Assembly (NCBI GenBank): GCA_023150895.1
Contig: JAKLJY010000003.1
Span: 1-64,000 of the forward strand
DNA from: Myxococcota bacterium
GTDB lineage: Bacteria; Myxococcota_A; Bradymonadia; UBA7976; UBA1532
Reading direction: 5' to 3'
Length of the DNA stretch: 64,000 nucleotides
The notes under the pieces are model-generated. The model saw only the letters and a program-made list of their open reading frames with translations, ran no database searches and was not told the origin of the DNA. Below, one piece after another: positions 8,963-15,909 of the stretch. Position 1 is the first letter of the stretch, and the number at the start of each line of letters is the position of its first letter. A program made the position numbers and the translations under genes.

Positions 8963-9343
8963 ATGATTCTCGTGCGGTTCCCTTGCTTTTTTTTGTTGCG
9001 ACGCGTCGCCGGGCTCGCTATAAGCCCGTTCGCGCTGCTCGTCACGGTTGGCGCTGCCGCCGCTCCCGTACCGAAGGATGCCAGTTCTCTGGCTCCGATT
9101 CCGCCCGGTTCGAAGAGCGTCGAGGCCAACCGTTACCGGTCGACGCTTTCGTACCGCGCAACGCTCGCCTGGTACGAAAAGCATCACGGGCGAAACGGGC
9201 ACCGACTGAACTTTGAAACGCTGATCGACCTCCCCGACATCGTCGCTTCGCACGCGACCCAGAAGGACGCTCGCTTTCCCTACGTGGGCGTGAACGTCAG
9301 TGAGTTCGAAGGCAGCGTGTGGATCTTTATCATGGCGAGGTGA
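8963..9343 (+). CDS. Small secreted protein of unknown function
   Basis: 126 aa with GAGG six bases before the ATG. Residues 1-34 form a signal peptide with a twin Arg before the hydrophobic core and Ala-Ala-Ala before PVPKD. The mature part is about 90 residues, rich in aromatic and charged residues (SYRATLAWYEKHHGR, FETLIDLPDIV, VGVNVSEFEGSVWIFI), which looks like a small conserved alpha/beta domain, not random sequence. It stops 15 bp before tRNA-Gln, so it may be co-transcribed with the tRNAs. A good sigma70-like element lies inside its first codons (8996-9024), which may mean a later start or an internal promoter for the tRNAs. Function not recognised. Confidence 0.6.
   Translation: MILVRFPCFFLLRRVAGLAISPFALLVTVGAAAAPVPKDASSLAPIPPGSKSVEANRYRSTLSYRATLAWYEKHHGRNGHRLNFETLIDLPDIVASHATQKDARFPYVGVNVSEFEGSVWIFIMAR
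8996..9024 (+). promoter_or_regulatory. Candidate promoter TTGCGA-N17-TATAAG
   Basis: The -35 element is TTGCGA at 8996-9001 and the -10 is TATAAG at 9019-9024, with a 17-bp spacer. It lies inside the first 21 codons of the small secreted protein and about 330 bp before the tRNA pair. It could drive the tRNAs. Placement is by motif match only. Confidence 0.5.
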
Positions 9344-9358
9344 ACGCCTCGCGAATGT

Positions 9359-9432
9359 TGGGGGATCGTCTAAAGGCAGGACTGCGGATTCTGGTTCCGC
9401 CCATCTAGGTTCGAATCCTAGTCCCCCAGCCA
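9359..9432 (+). tRNA. tRNA-Gln (anticodon CTG)
   Basis: The acceptor stem TGGGGGA pairs with TCCCCCA, with G discriminator and encoded CCA (9430-9432). The anticodon loop TTCTGGT sits on a GCGGA/TCCGC stem, so the anticodon is CTG, reading CAG. The T arm has TAGG-TTCGAATC-CTA. All stems are consistent with a functional tRNA. Confidence 0.95.
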
Positions 9433-9434
9433 AT

Positions 9435-9506
9435 GGCCCGTTCGTCTAGTGGTCAGGACACCGGCCTCTCACGTCGGTAACAGGGGTTCAAGTCCCCTAC
9501 GGGTCA
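9435..9506 (+). tRNA. tRNA-Glu (anticodon CTC)
   Basis: It begins two bases after tRNA-Gln. The acceptor stem GGCCCGT pairs with ACGGGTC (one G-T pair), with A as discriminator. The anticodon loop CTCTCAC on a CCGGC/GTCGG stem gives anticodon CTC, reading GAG. CCA is not encoded (CCC follows), unlike its neighbour. Almost certainly processed from a Gln-Glu co-transcript. Confidence 0.95.
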
Positions 9507-9510
9507 CCCG

Positions 9511-9544
9511 AAAAACCCCCGAGCTTCACTGCTCGGGGGTTTTT
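9511..9544 (+). terminator. Rho-independent terminator after the tRNAs
   Basis: A 14-bp perfect stem (9511-9524 with 9531-9544), six-base loop TTCACT, with the T run of the right arm followed by further T-rich sequence to 9552. It lies four bases after tRNA-Glu. The A-run on the 5' side could let it act on minus-strand transcripts too. Confidence 0.92.
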
Positions 9545-9550
9545 CATTTT

Positions 9551-9579
9551 TTGGCGCCGAAGTCGGCATGTGCGACAAT
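9551..9579 (+). promoter_or_regulatory. Candidate promoter giving a leaderless mRNA for the gene at 9587
   Basis: TTGGCG (9551-9556), 17-bp spacer, GACAAT (9574-9579). The expected start of transcription is at about 9586-9587, exactly at an ATG of the downstream ORF. No Shine-Dalgarno sequence is visible upstream of that ATG. Confidence 0.4.
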
Positions 9580-9586
9580 GCACCAC

Positions 9587-10231
9587 ATGTCGCGCATCGT
9601 ACTCACGATCTGCCTTCTGGCGGGGTCGCTCGGGGCCTGTGGCCGACCTCAGGTCACGCTCGACGGTCGTCCCGCCGCGGCGGGTCACCGACGCGGGCCA
9701 CTGCCGCTGACGCCGACTTCAGAGGCCGCGGTCGACCTCGACGCGGATCCCGACCTCGCGGTGGGTCGACGAGCGCTGCTGATACGCAATGCCGCCGCCA
9801 TCGAAGGCCGTTCGTTGAGCGGCGACGCGCCGAAGGACGAGCGGGCCATGCTCGCGACGCTCCTCGGAGACCTTGCGCTCACCAGTGTCCCGGCGGGACG
9901 CGACGCCGCGGTCGAGGACTGGCTTGCCGCCGCCCGACCTCGCCGCGGGACCCCGAGGGTGGGCGATCTCGCCGTATTCAAGGCGACGGGGGATGGCGTG
10001 CCGCGCGTCGCCGTCGTCGTCGAACGCCATCGCGACGGGCTCGTCGAGGCCGTCTGCGCGAGCCGAGCGGCCTGGCGACGTATCCGTCTGCACCCTGAAC
10101 GGCGGTCCGTTCGCCGGGACGACGGGCGTATCCTGAACACCTTCATCCGGATCCGCCGGACGGACGATCCGCCCCGCCAGCAGTATCTCGCGGGGCAACT
10201 CCTCGAGGGCTTCTACACGCTTCTCGACTGA
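9587..10231 (+). CDS. Lipoprotein with CHAP/NlpC-like fold
   Basis: 214 aa from the ATG at 9587 (an in-frame ATG at 9578 is the alternative). Lipoprotein signal peptide with lipobox LGAC, so the mature protein starts at Cys and is membrane-anchored. The C-terminal half, with PRVGDLAVF, VAVVVERHRDG and RILNTFIR, is patterned like the papain-like CHAP/NlpC-P60 fold used by cell-wall amidases. No convincing catalytic Cys-His pair is visible, so an enzymatic role is doubtful. It is monocistronic between the tRNA terminator and a convergent anti-sigma-like gene 19 bp downstream. Lipoprotein status is firm, the fold is inference. Confidence 0.65.
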   Translation: MSRIVLTICLLAGSLGACGRPQVTLDGRPAAAGHRRGPLPLTPTSEAAVDLDADPDLAVGRRALLIRNAAAIEGRSLSGDAPKDERAMLATLLGDLALTSVPAGRDAAVEDWLAAARPRRGTPRVGDLAVFKATGDGVPRVAVVVERHRDGLVEAVCASRAAWRRIRLHPERRSVRRDDGRILNTFIRIRRTDDPPRQQYLAGQLLEGFYTLLD

Positions 10232-10250
10232 CCGGTCGGATCGGTCGCGC

Positions 10251-11210
10251 TCACGGCCCGCCTTCGCGGGAAACGGCGTCCCGGGCTGATCGAAGGGCGA
10301 GACGAAGCGCACGCGCGGACGGCGTCTGAAGCTGCCGGTCGACGAGATCGGACGCGAGGGAACGCGCCGCGTCGAGGTGCGCAACCGTCGCTTCGTCGAG
10401 AACGCCCCCCGCCGCCTCGAAGCAAGCCTGCGCGAGGTTGAAACGGACGAGCCCATCGAACCCGTCGCCCTCCAGGCAGGCCGTGAGGCGCAAGACGCTC
10501 TCCGCCGGCGCCCCCCCGAGCATGCCGGGCACGACGGCCAGCGTGATCCGCGCAAGCCGGCCGAGCACGGGATCCGCGCCCGTCGCCAACGGTTCGAGAA
10601 CCCGCGTCGCCTCCCCTGCCCTGCGCGCCTTGATGTGCGCGAGCCCGACGTAGTAGGCCGCCTTTGCCGCCAGCGCCGGGTCGAAACGGGATACGGCCTG
10701 CATCCCGTCGATCAGTGCGCCGAGGCGATCGATGTCCACGGTCGGCGGTCGAAAACGACGCGCGACCTCCCGAAGGTCGACGCCGCCGACCTCATCTCCG
10801 TCGACCCAGTCCCGGAGTTCCTCGACGAGCGCTGCCCCGCGAACCCGCTCGGCGCCGGGATCCGAGATCGGCTCGTCGGCCGGTTCGACGTTGTCGCCGT
10901 AGTCGTAGAGAAACTCGGCCTTGAGAACCTCGTACAACAGGTGACCGATTCGCTGAAGGTCCGCACCTTCGATTCGCGCCGCCAGGGCCCCAAAATCCGT
11001 GGACGGCAACGAGAACGCCCTCGTCGCACCGCCGGGATCCGTCGACACCTCCTCGACGAGGATGCGCCGGAGGTCCCCGAAAAACCCCGCGCATCGCGGA
11101 CACGCTGCGAAGTGCGCGTGGACCTCAGCCAGGCGAAGCGCGTCGAGACCACCATCGAGGAGGAGGATCGAATCCGCCTCAATCCGGGCACAGTCGAGTT
11201 CGGTGTTCAA
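10251..11210 (-). CDS. Zinc-finger anti-sigma-like protein
   Basis: 319 aa, TTG start with weak GAGG upstream; the frame is open further upstream, so the start is uncertain. Residues 33-40 carry the H-x3-C-x2-C signature of the ZAS (zinc-binding anti-sigma) domain (HFAACPRC). The remaining 270 residues are helical and Ala/Leu/Arg-rich, like TPR-type repeats, and no membrane segment is present, so unlike many anti-sigma factors this one looks soluble. It is 248 bp downstream of the ECF sigma factor gene on the same strand, which supports a role in holding that sigma factor. The intervening 248 bp show no gene. Confidence 0.62.
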   Translation of the reverse strand: MNTELDCARIEADSILLLDGGLDALRLAEVHAHFAACPRCAGFFGDLRRILVEEVSTDPGGATRAFSLPSTDFGALAARIEGADLQRIGHLLYEVLKAEFLYDYGDNVEPADEPISDPGAERVRGAALVEELRDWVDGDEVGGVDLREVARRFRPPTVDIDRLGALIDGMQAVSRFDPALAAKAAYYVGLAHIKARRAGEATRVLEPLATGADPVLGRLARITLAVVPGMLGGAPAESVLRLTACLEGDGFDGLVRFNLAQACFEAAGGVLDEATVAHLDAARSLASDLVDRQLQTPSARALRLALRSARDAVSREGGP

Positions 11211-11458
11211 CGGGTTCGCCTCAGCGGCCGCCGTCGACGGATGCGGAAAGCAGAGTCACTCGACGGACGGACGGCGGCATCGGGCACTCCAGGCGCTCGG
11301 TTTCGGGCGTTCGAATGGACGAACGGACCCCGATCCTATCAGGACGGCGCTGTACGGTCATCTTGGGTTGCGCCGGTTTCGCCCCGTCGCCTCTCCGAGG
11401 CGGTTCGACATCGACCGTGACGGCAGCCCGGTTCCGCCCCGAGGACCGCAGACGCGCC

Positions 11459-12508
11459 TCAGCCGTGCGCGGGCGCGAGCGCGGGCGGCTGCGAATCCGT
11501 GTTCGGGCACGGCACCGCAGCGTCATGCAGGTGACCGGCATCGTGCGCGCATCGCGGACAGACACCGGCACCCATCTCGGCGGACCACCGCAGCATGTGC
11601 AGGCGCAGGACCTTGTCCTCCTGAATCTCGGCAAAGCCGAGGCAGGCCTGTCCGCGGGCCGCGGCCACCGCCCGGAGTTGGGGCGTCAAGGCACGATCAC
11701 GCAGCAAACGCGCCCGTCGAACGACATTCCCGACATCGGTCGGAGAGAGCGCGAGCGCCCGCGCGATCTCCGGGTAGCCCTCACCGCGCAGTTCGACGGC
11801 AATCAACGCCGCTCGTTCTCGCGCCGGGAGGGCGTTGACGGCGACGAAGACGGCGTCGCGCATCCGGTGCGCCAGGACGGCGCGCTCCCGTCCGGCGAAC
11901 TCCGATTCCGGGTCCCGCGGGTGCATGTCGTCGCCGGCCGCGTCCGGACGCTCGTCCATCGCGCTCGTGAAGTCGCACGGCGTTTCCGGGCGGCGACGCC
12001 GGGACCGGACGAGATCGATCGCCCGGTGATCCGCCAGGGACAGCAGCAACGCGTACCGAAGCGTATACTCGTCCCGTCGGGCGTCGCGGATGAGGCGCGC
12101 AAGGGTCTCGGCTGCCGACGCAACGACATCGGCGACGTCCTCGGGGCTCCCGCCGAATCCGGAGGCCGCGAGACGGCGACGGGCTCGCGCGGCGAAGCGA
12201 GGCTCGAGGACGGAGAATGCGAACGCCGCGAGCGGGCGGGCGCGGTACCCGAACGAGAGACACCGGTTGAGGATGGACTCGAAGACCTCGACCGTGTCGA
12301 CGGTCGGCGACGCCGAGACCTTCGTCAGAAAGAAGTGCACCACCCGACGGCGACGATCTCGCTCTTCCTCCGGCGCGTCGGTACGAGCGGCGCGTCGAAT
12401 GGCGAATTCGAGTTCCTGCAGAAAGGCCGTCAATGCGGGTCGAACGACGAGCGTCGGCCGTGGGGACGCGAGTCCGTGGCTCCCTTCGACGGGTGCGTGC
12501 ATGGTCAT
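11459..12508 (-). CDS. ECF-type RNA polymerase sigma factor with extra N- and C-terminal regions
   Basis: 349 aa, longer than a usual 180-200 aa ECF sigma. A sigma-2-like region around residues 120-180 ends in HRAIDLVRSRRRRPE, and a sigma-4 helix-turn-helix follows around 225-280 (LPARERAALIAVELRGEGYP and EIARALALSPTDVGNVVRRA). The C-terminal tail has CPRCAHDAGH and one more Cys, a possible metal site and redox or zinc sensor. The ATG at 12508 overlaps the stop of the secreted-protein gene (ATGA), so the two are translationally coupled. It should direct RNA polymerase to a small regulon, probably under control of the downstream zinc-finger protein. Confidence 0.75.
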   Translation of the reverse strand: MTMHAPVEGSHGLASPRPTLVVRPALTAFLQELEFAIRRAARTDAPEEERDRRRRVVHFFLTKVSASPTVDTVEVFESILNRCLSFGYRARPLAAFAFSVLEPRFAARARRRLAASGFGGSPEDVADVVASAAETLARLIRDARRDEYTLRYALLLSLADHRAIDLVRSRRRRPETPCDFTSAMDERPDAAGDDMHPRDPESEFAGRERAVLAHRMRDAVFVAVNALPARERAALIAVELRGEGYPEIARALALSPTDVGNVVRRARLLRDRALTPQLRAVAAARGQACLGFAEIQEDKVLRLHMLRWSAEMGAGVCPRCAHDAGHLHDAAVPCPNTDSQPPALAPAHG

Positions 12509-13167
12509 CGCCCCCCCCGACGCTTCCGGCCGGCTGCGGCGAGGCCGAGCAGGAGGAGCCCGAAGAGGCCATGACCGCCGGCCGCGCCCACGGACTGACA
12601 GGACCCGGTCGACGCCGAATTCGCCTGTCGGGCCGGCGGCATGGCGGGCGTCGGCGTCGGCTCCTCGGTCGCGACCACGAATTCCAGGTCGTCCCCTTCG
12701 TCCTCCTTGGCGATCGGCGCCGACCCCCCGGACGACGACGCCTCGGTCGACGCGCCGGTCGGTGCCGTCCCATCCTCGGTCACGGCGGCGGTGCCGAGCG
12801 AGATCGTCCCGGCGAGCGGGCGCGCCCCTCCGGCGGCGCTCGGCCGCGGCTTCGGCGCCCCGAGGACCGGCGCAGGCCCCGGCAACGGATCCCCCGGATG
12901 CGGCGCGGGGAGCACCCAGCCGGTGGCGCAGACATCGTCCGGACTGACGACGACCGGGACGTCCGTCGGCAACGTCTCCGGGGCGGTCCCGATGAGTTCG
13001 GGGTCATCCGAGACGGCAACGCGCCCGTCCTCGCCCTCGACGAAGACGATGGGCGCCGCCGTGCCAACGATTCGTCCCTCGCCGTTGAAACACTCGATGC
13101 CGGTCGCTCCAGACGTCGAAGCCCAGAGGAGTGCAGCGAGCAAGACGCCGGAAGTCTTCGTGTCCAT
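12505..13167 (-). CDS. Secreted protein with MYXO-CTERM-like C-terminal tail
   Basis: 220 aa. An N-terminal signal peptide (about 1-22) is followed by a short conserved-looking domain with Cys at IECFNG and DDVCATGW, then a long low-complexity Ser/Pro/Thr/Ala linker. The last 35 residues contain a Cys, Gly-Gly, a hydrophobic segment (LFGLLLLGLAAAG) and RKRRGGR, matching the layout of MYXO-CTERM sorting tails. It would be exported and surface-anchored after processing. Its stop codon overlaps the sigma factor start (ATGA), an unusual pairing that makes it a candidate surface signal or first target of that sigma factor. Confidence 0.72.
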   Translation of the reverse strand: MDTKTSGVLLAALLWASTSGATGIECFNGEGRIVGTAAPIVFVEGEDGRVAVSDDPELIGTAPETLPTDVPVVVSPDDVCATGWVLPAPHPGDPLPGPAPVLGAPKPRPSAAGGARPLAGTISLGTAAVTEDGTAPTGASTEASSSGGSAPIAKEDEGDDLEFVVATEEPTPTPAMPPARQANSASTGSCQSVGAAGGHGLFGLLLLGLAAAGRKRRGGR

Positions 13168-13271
13168 GGTTCGTTCCCCTTCCCGGCCCGGGCGTTGCCC
13201 GGTTCGGTCCCGTCAGTTTCCGCACGCGGTGTGCAGGCGCCTGACAGTGCAAAGGGTGGACCAGCGTTGCG

Positions 13272-13751
13272 TCAGCCCGTTTGCCGGGCGGCAGCGATGC
13301 ACCGGGCCGTCGGCCCGCCGCTTCCGCGGATCGTGACGTGTCGGCCACCGGCCACGACGGACAGGCTCAGGTGAACGGTCTCCGGGCCGAAGAGCTCCGG
13401 CGCACGACTCGGCCACTCGACGAGGCAAACGCCATCACCTCCGAGGACCTCTTCGAGTCCCAGCGACCAAGCCTCGTCGGCGTTTGCGACCCGATAGAGA
13501 TCGACGTGGTGCATCGTCACGGCGCCCCCCTCGTGAACGTTCCAGAGCGCGAACGTCGGGCTCGTCACGTCCCGGAGGTTGGGAACGCCGAGCCCCGCTG
13601 CAAAGCCGCGCGCGAAGCAGGTCTTCCCCGCTCCCAGGTCACCGTGCAGGGCGATGACGTCGCCCGCCTCGGCGACGGCCCCCAGGCGCCGCCCAAGGGC
13701 GAGTGTCTCGGCCTCCGTCGGCAGCGTCGCCTCCCAAGTCGGCGCGCTCAC
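13272..13751 (-). CDS. tsaE: tRNA threonylcarbamoyladenosine biosynthesis ATPase TsaE
   Basis: 159 aa. TsaE is the small ATPase of the TsaBDE complex that makes t6A at position 37 of ANN-decoding tRNAs. Walker A GDLGAGKT lies at 37-44, followed by the family motifs SPTFALWNVH, HHVDLYR and LVEWPSRAPELF. The GTG start at 13751 overlaps the stop of the NUDIX gene (GTGA), so translation is coupled. It is the last gene of the five-gene minus-strand operon starting at 17991. The t6A partner tsaC/sua5 is elsewhere in the window (29819-30357). Confidence 0.92.
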   Translation of the reverse strand: MSAPTWEATLPTEAETLALGRRLGAVAEAGDVIALHGDLGAGKTCFARGFAAGLGVPNLRDVTSPTFALWNVHEGGAVTMHHVDLYRVANADEAWSLGLEEVLGGDGVCLVEWPSRAPELFGPETVHLSLSVVAGGRHVTIRGSGGPTARCIAAARQTG

Positions 13752-14161
13752 GGAAACGCGGCGCGCTCGCGCCGGAGGCGCGCAAGGACGGGCACGTCCG
13801 CGGGTGGCATCGGTAGCGCCAGAAGCGTGTCGACGTCGACCCACTGCCACTCGGCGACCTCGAGGCATTGCGGCTCGCCGCGAACCCACCGGCATCGATA
13901 GACCAGCAGAACCACTTCTTTGTCGGCATCCGTGTAGACGTGATGGCCGACGGCAAAGACGTCGCCGACCTCGACCTCGATCCCGAGTTCCTCGGCGAGC
14001 TCGCGCTCGAGCGCCGACACCGGCGACTCGCACGGCTCGACCTTGCCGCCAGGAAACTCCCAGGCAAAGGCGAGATGCGCCCCGGCCGGTCTCCGGCTGA
14101 CCAGAAATCGCCCCGGCTGCGGTCCTTCGATGAGCCCGGCGACGACGAGCACTCTCCCCAT
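13748..14161 (-). CDS. NUDIX hydrolase (MutT-like)
   Basis: 137 aa with a complete NUDIX box: GGK at the start, then E, RELAEELGI with the catalytic Glu residues near the middle of the protein. The short length and the AFAWEFPGGK start are typical of MutT-like pyrophosphatases that cleanse oxidised nucleotides such as 8-oxo-dGTP; substrate within the superfamily cannot be fixed from sequence. It starts seven bases after the previous gene and overlaps tsaE by four bases, so it is in the same operon. Confidence 0.88.
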   Translation of the reverse strand: MGRVLVVAGLIEGPQPGRFLVSRRPAGAHLAFAWEFPGGKVEPCESPVSALERELAEELGIEVEVGDVFAVGHHVYTDADKEVVLLVYRCRWVRGEPQCLEVAEWQWVDVDTLLALPMPPADVPVLARLRRERAAFP

Positions 14162-14168
14162 CAGGGCG

Positions 14169-14480
14169 TCAACGCGTGAAGCCGGCGCCGCGAGACTTCT
14201 CGCGGTAGCTCATCCGCACGCCCGCGATCGCGGAGTACGGGAGAAGCGTCACGGCATCGGCCGCAGCGGCCGCGAGATACTCTTGTTCGAGCGTGAGACG
14301 ATCGAGCCGCCCGAACGAGATGGGACCTCCGCCGCCCGTCTTGAGCAGGAGTTCGAGCGTGGTGCCCTCGGCCGGGAGGTACGTCGAGCCATCGACCGTC
14401 ACGCCGGCCTGCGCCCCGAGCATTCGGGCGAGCAGGTCGCGGTGGATCGCGTCGGGGCCGGTGGAGGCGGCAGCGGTCAT
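14169..14480 (-). CDS. Small conserved-looking hypothetical protein
   Basis: 103 aa, no signal peptide and no membrane segment. The ATG overlaps the stop of the upstream lipoprotein gene (ATGA) and the stop is seven bases before the NUDIX start, so it is firmly embedded in the operon. The sequence runs from an amphipathic N-terminal helix through a beta-rich middle (GVTVDGSTYLPAEGTTLELL) to an end with SAIAGVRMSYREK. No family recognised. Expression is well supported by position alone. Confidence 0.7.
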   Translation of the reverse strand: MTAAASTGPDAIHRDLLARMLGAQAGVTVDGSTYLPAEGTTLELLLKTGGGGPISFGRLDRLTLEQEYLAAAAADAVTLLPYSAIAGVRMSYREKSRGAGFTR

Positions 14481-15904
14481 TGGACAGGCTCCTGGTCACA
14501 TCGCCGAATGCACAGAAACATCGGCTCTGGTGGTGGGTCGGCCGGCTCGCCCATCCCCGACGACTGCGCGGCGATGTCGACGCACTGATACCCTTGCGGG
14601 CACTCGTTCGGGGACGGGCGACAGGCTTCGAAGCAGAACTGACCGAGGTCATTGCCATCCCGGTCCTGAAGGCCGACACACGCGTTGCCGGCGCCGCATG
14701 CGTCTTCGACCATCGGGTCGCACCCGGGTTCGCAGTGGCGTCCTCCGGCGTCCCGACAGTCGCCGGTCTCGAGGTCGCAGACCTGCGCGAAGGCGCATTG
14801 ATAGTTGCCAGTGCAGCCACGCTCCCGGCAACGCCCGTCGACACACTCGTCGGCCGCGGCGAGGCAGTCCGCGTCGCGCTCACACCCGGGGACGCAACGG
14901 TTGGAGCCGATGTCGCAGTGCGTCTCGCGTTCGGGGCAGTCCGCACTCGAAGTGCAGCCGCCGGGCACTCGACAATGTCCATCGGCCTCGCACACGGCTG
15001 GCGAAGCGCAGGGGGCCGCGTCGCCGCATGGCGCGACGCACCGGCCCGTCGTGCAGACCCGTCCGTCCGGGCACTCGGCATCGCTCGAACACCCGGCCTG
15101 GCAGCGGCCCGAGTCACCGCAAATCTGACCGCGCGCGCAGTCCGTGTCGGCTCCGCAAGCCGGCTCGGTCAGGCACTCGCCCGCGTCCGGGACGCAGACC
15201 ATGCCGGCATTGCCGAGCGTTCGACAGGTGTACCCCGGTCCGAGCGCGTCGCACGTCGGTTGGCCGACACAGCCGCGCAGGCACGTCGGCAAGCCGGCCG
15301 GGCCGTACGGGAGGCAGACGTCCGTCGGTCGCTCACAGGCCGACTCCTCGGTGCTGCAGCGGCCGCACGGCGGGACCCGCGGCTTGCAGGCGCCGACGCA
15401 TCCGTCACAATACTCTGCGACGGGGCACTGGAGATCCGTGCGGCAAGGCGCGCCGACGAGCGGCTCGCAGACACCGTGGCAGGTGCACTGGGCTCCCTCT
15501 CCGCAAGGGGTCCCCGGCCGTTCACAGCGGGGCAGTGGCACGCAGAAGCCTCGGACGGTGTCGCAGCGCGCGCTGTCGCCGCACTCGAAATCGTTGCGAC
15601 ACGCCGGCCGACAGGCGCCTGCGTCGGCATCGCACCGCGCCCCGGGCGGACAGGCCGCGTCCGTGTCACAGCCCGCCGCCGTCCCTCCGCCACCCGCGCC
15701 CCCGGACGTCCCACCGGAAGTGCTTCCGCCGAGATCGGCCTGGTTTGCGCCAACGTCCGGGTTGCCCGGCCGACCTTCGCCACCGCCGGCGCCCCCTGCT
15801 GCCGACGAGCCGCCATCACCGCTGCAACCGCACGCAATCACCGCGACGGCCGCCCACGACGCGAGCGCAGCCGGCTTGGAGTGAGATCGTCGCCCGTTCG
15901 TCAT
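14477..15904 (-). CDS. Cys-rich lipoprotein with repeated CxxDxxC-type knots
   Basis: 475 aa from the ATG at 15904, five bases after the pseudokinase stop. The N-terminus has a lipoprotein signal with Cys in VIACGCSG, then a Gly/Ser-rich spacer of about 45 residues, then about 380 residues with more than 60 Cys in repeats such as CDTDAACPPGARC, CSSDAECPDGRVC and CTSSADCPERETHC. These resemble small disulphide-bonded repeats seen in myxobacterial surface proteins. It would be a long, rigid, cell-surface protein. There are no catalytic motifs. Its stop overlaps the next gene (ATGA). Confidence 0.8.
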   Translation of the reverse strand: MTNGRRSHSKPAALASWAAVAVIACGCSGDGGSSAAGGAGGGEGRPGNPDVGANQADLGGSTSGGTSGGAGGGGTAAGCDTDAACPPGARCDADAGACRPACRNDFECGDSARCDTVRGFCVPLPRCERPGTPCGEGAQCTCHGVCEPLVGAPCRTDLQCPVAEYCDGCVGACKPRVPPCGRCSTEESACERPTDVCLPYGPAGLPTCLRGCVGQPTCDALGPGYTCRTLGNAGMVCVPDAGECLTEPACGADTDCARGQICGDSGRCQAGCSSDAECPDGRVCTTGRCVAPCGDAAPCASPAVCEADGHCRVPGGCTSSADCPERETHCDIGSNRCVPGCERDADCLAAADECVDGRCRERGCTGNYQCAFAQVCDLETGDCRDAGGRHCEPGCDPMVEDACGAGNACVGLQDRDGNDLGQFCFEACRPSPNECPQGYQCVDIAAQSSGMGEPADPPPEPMFLCIRRCDQEPVQ

Positions 15905-15909
15905 GTGCC

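Noticed and set aside
11211-11458. Possible small gene between sigma and anti-sigma-like genes
   Set aside because: Frames there are shadows without start signals or domain-like composition; the gap is left as non-coding.
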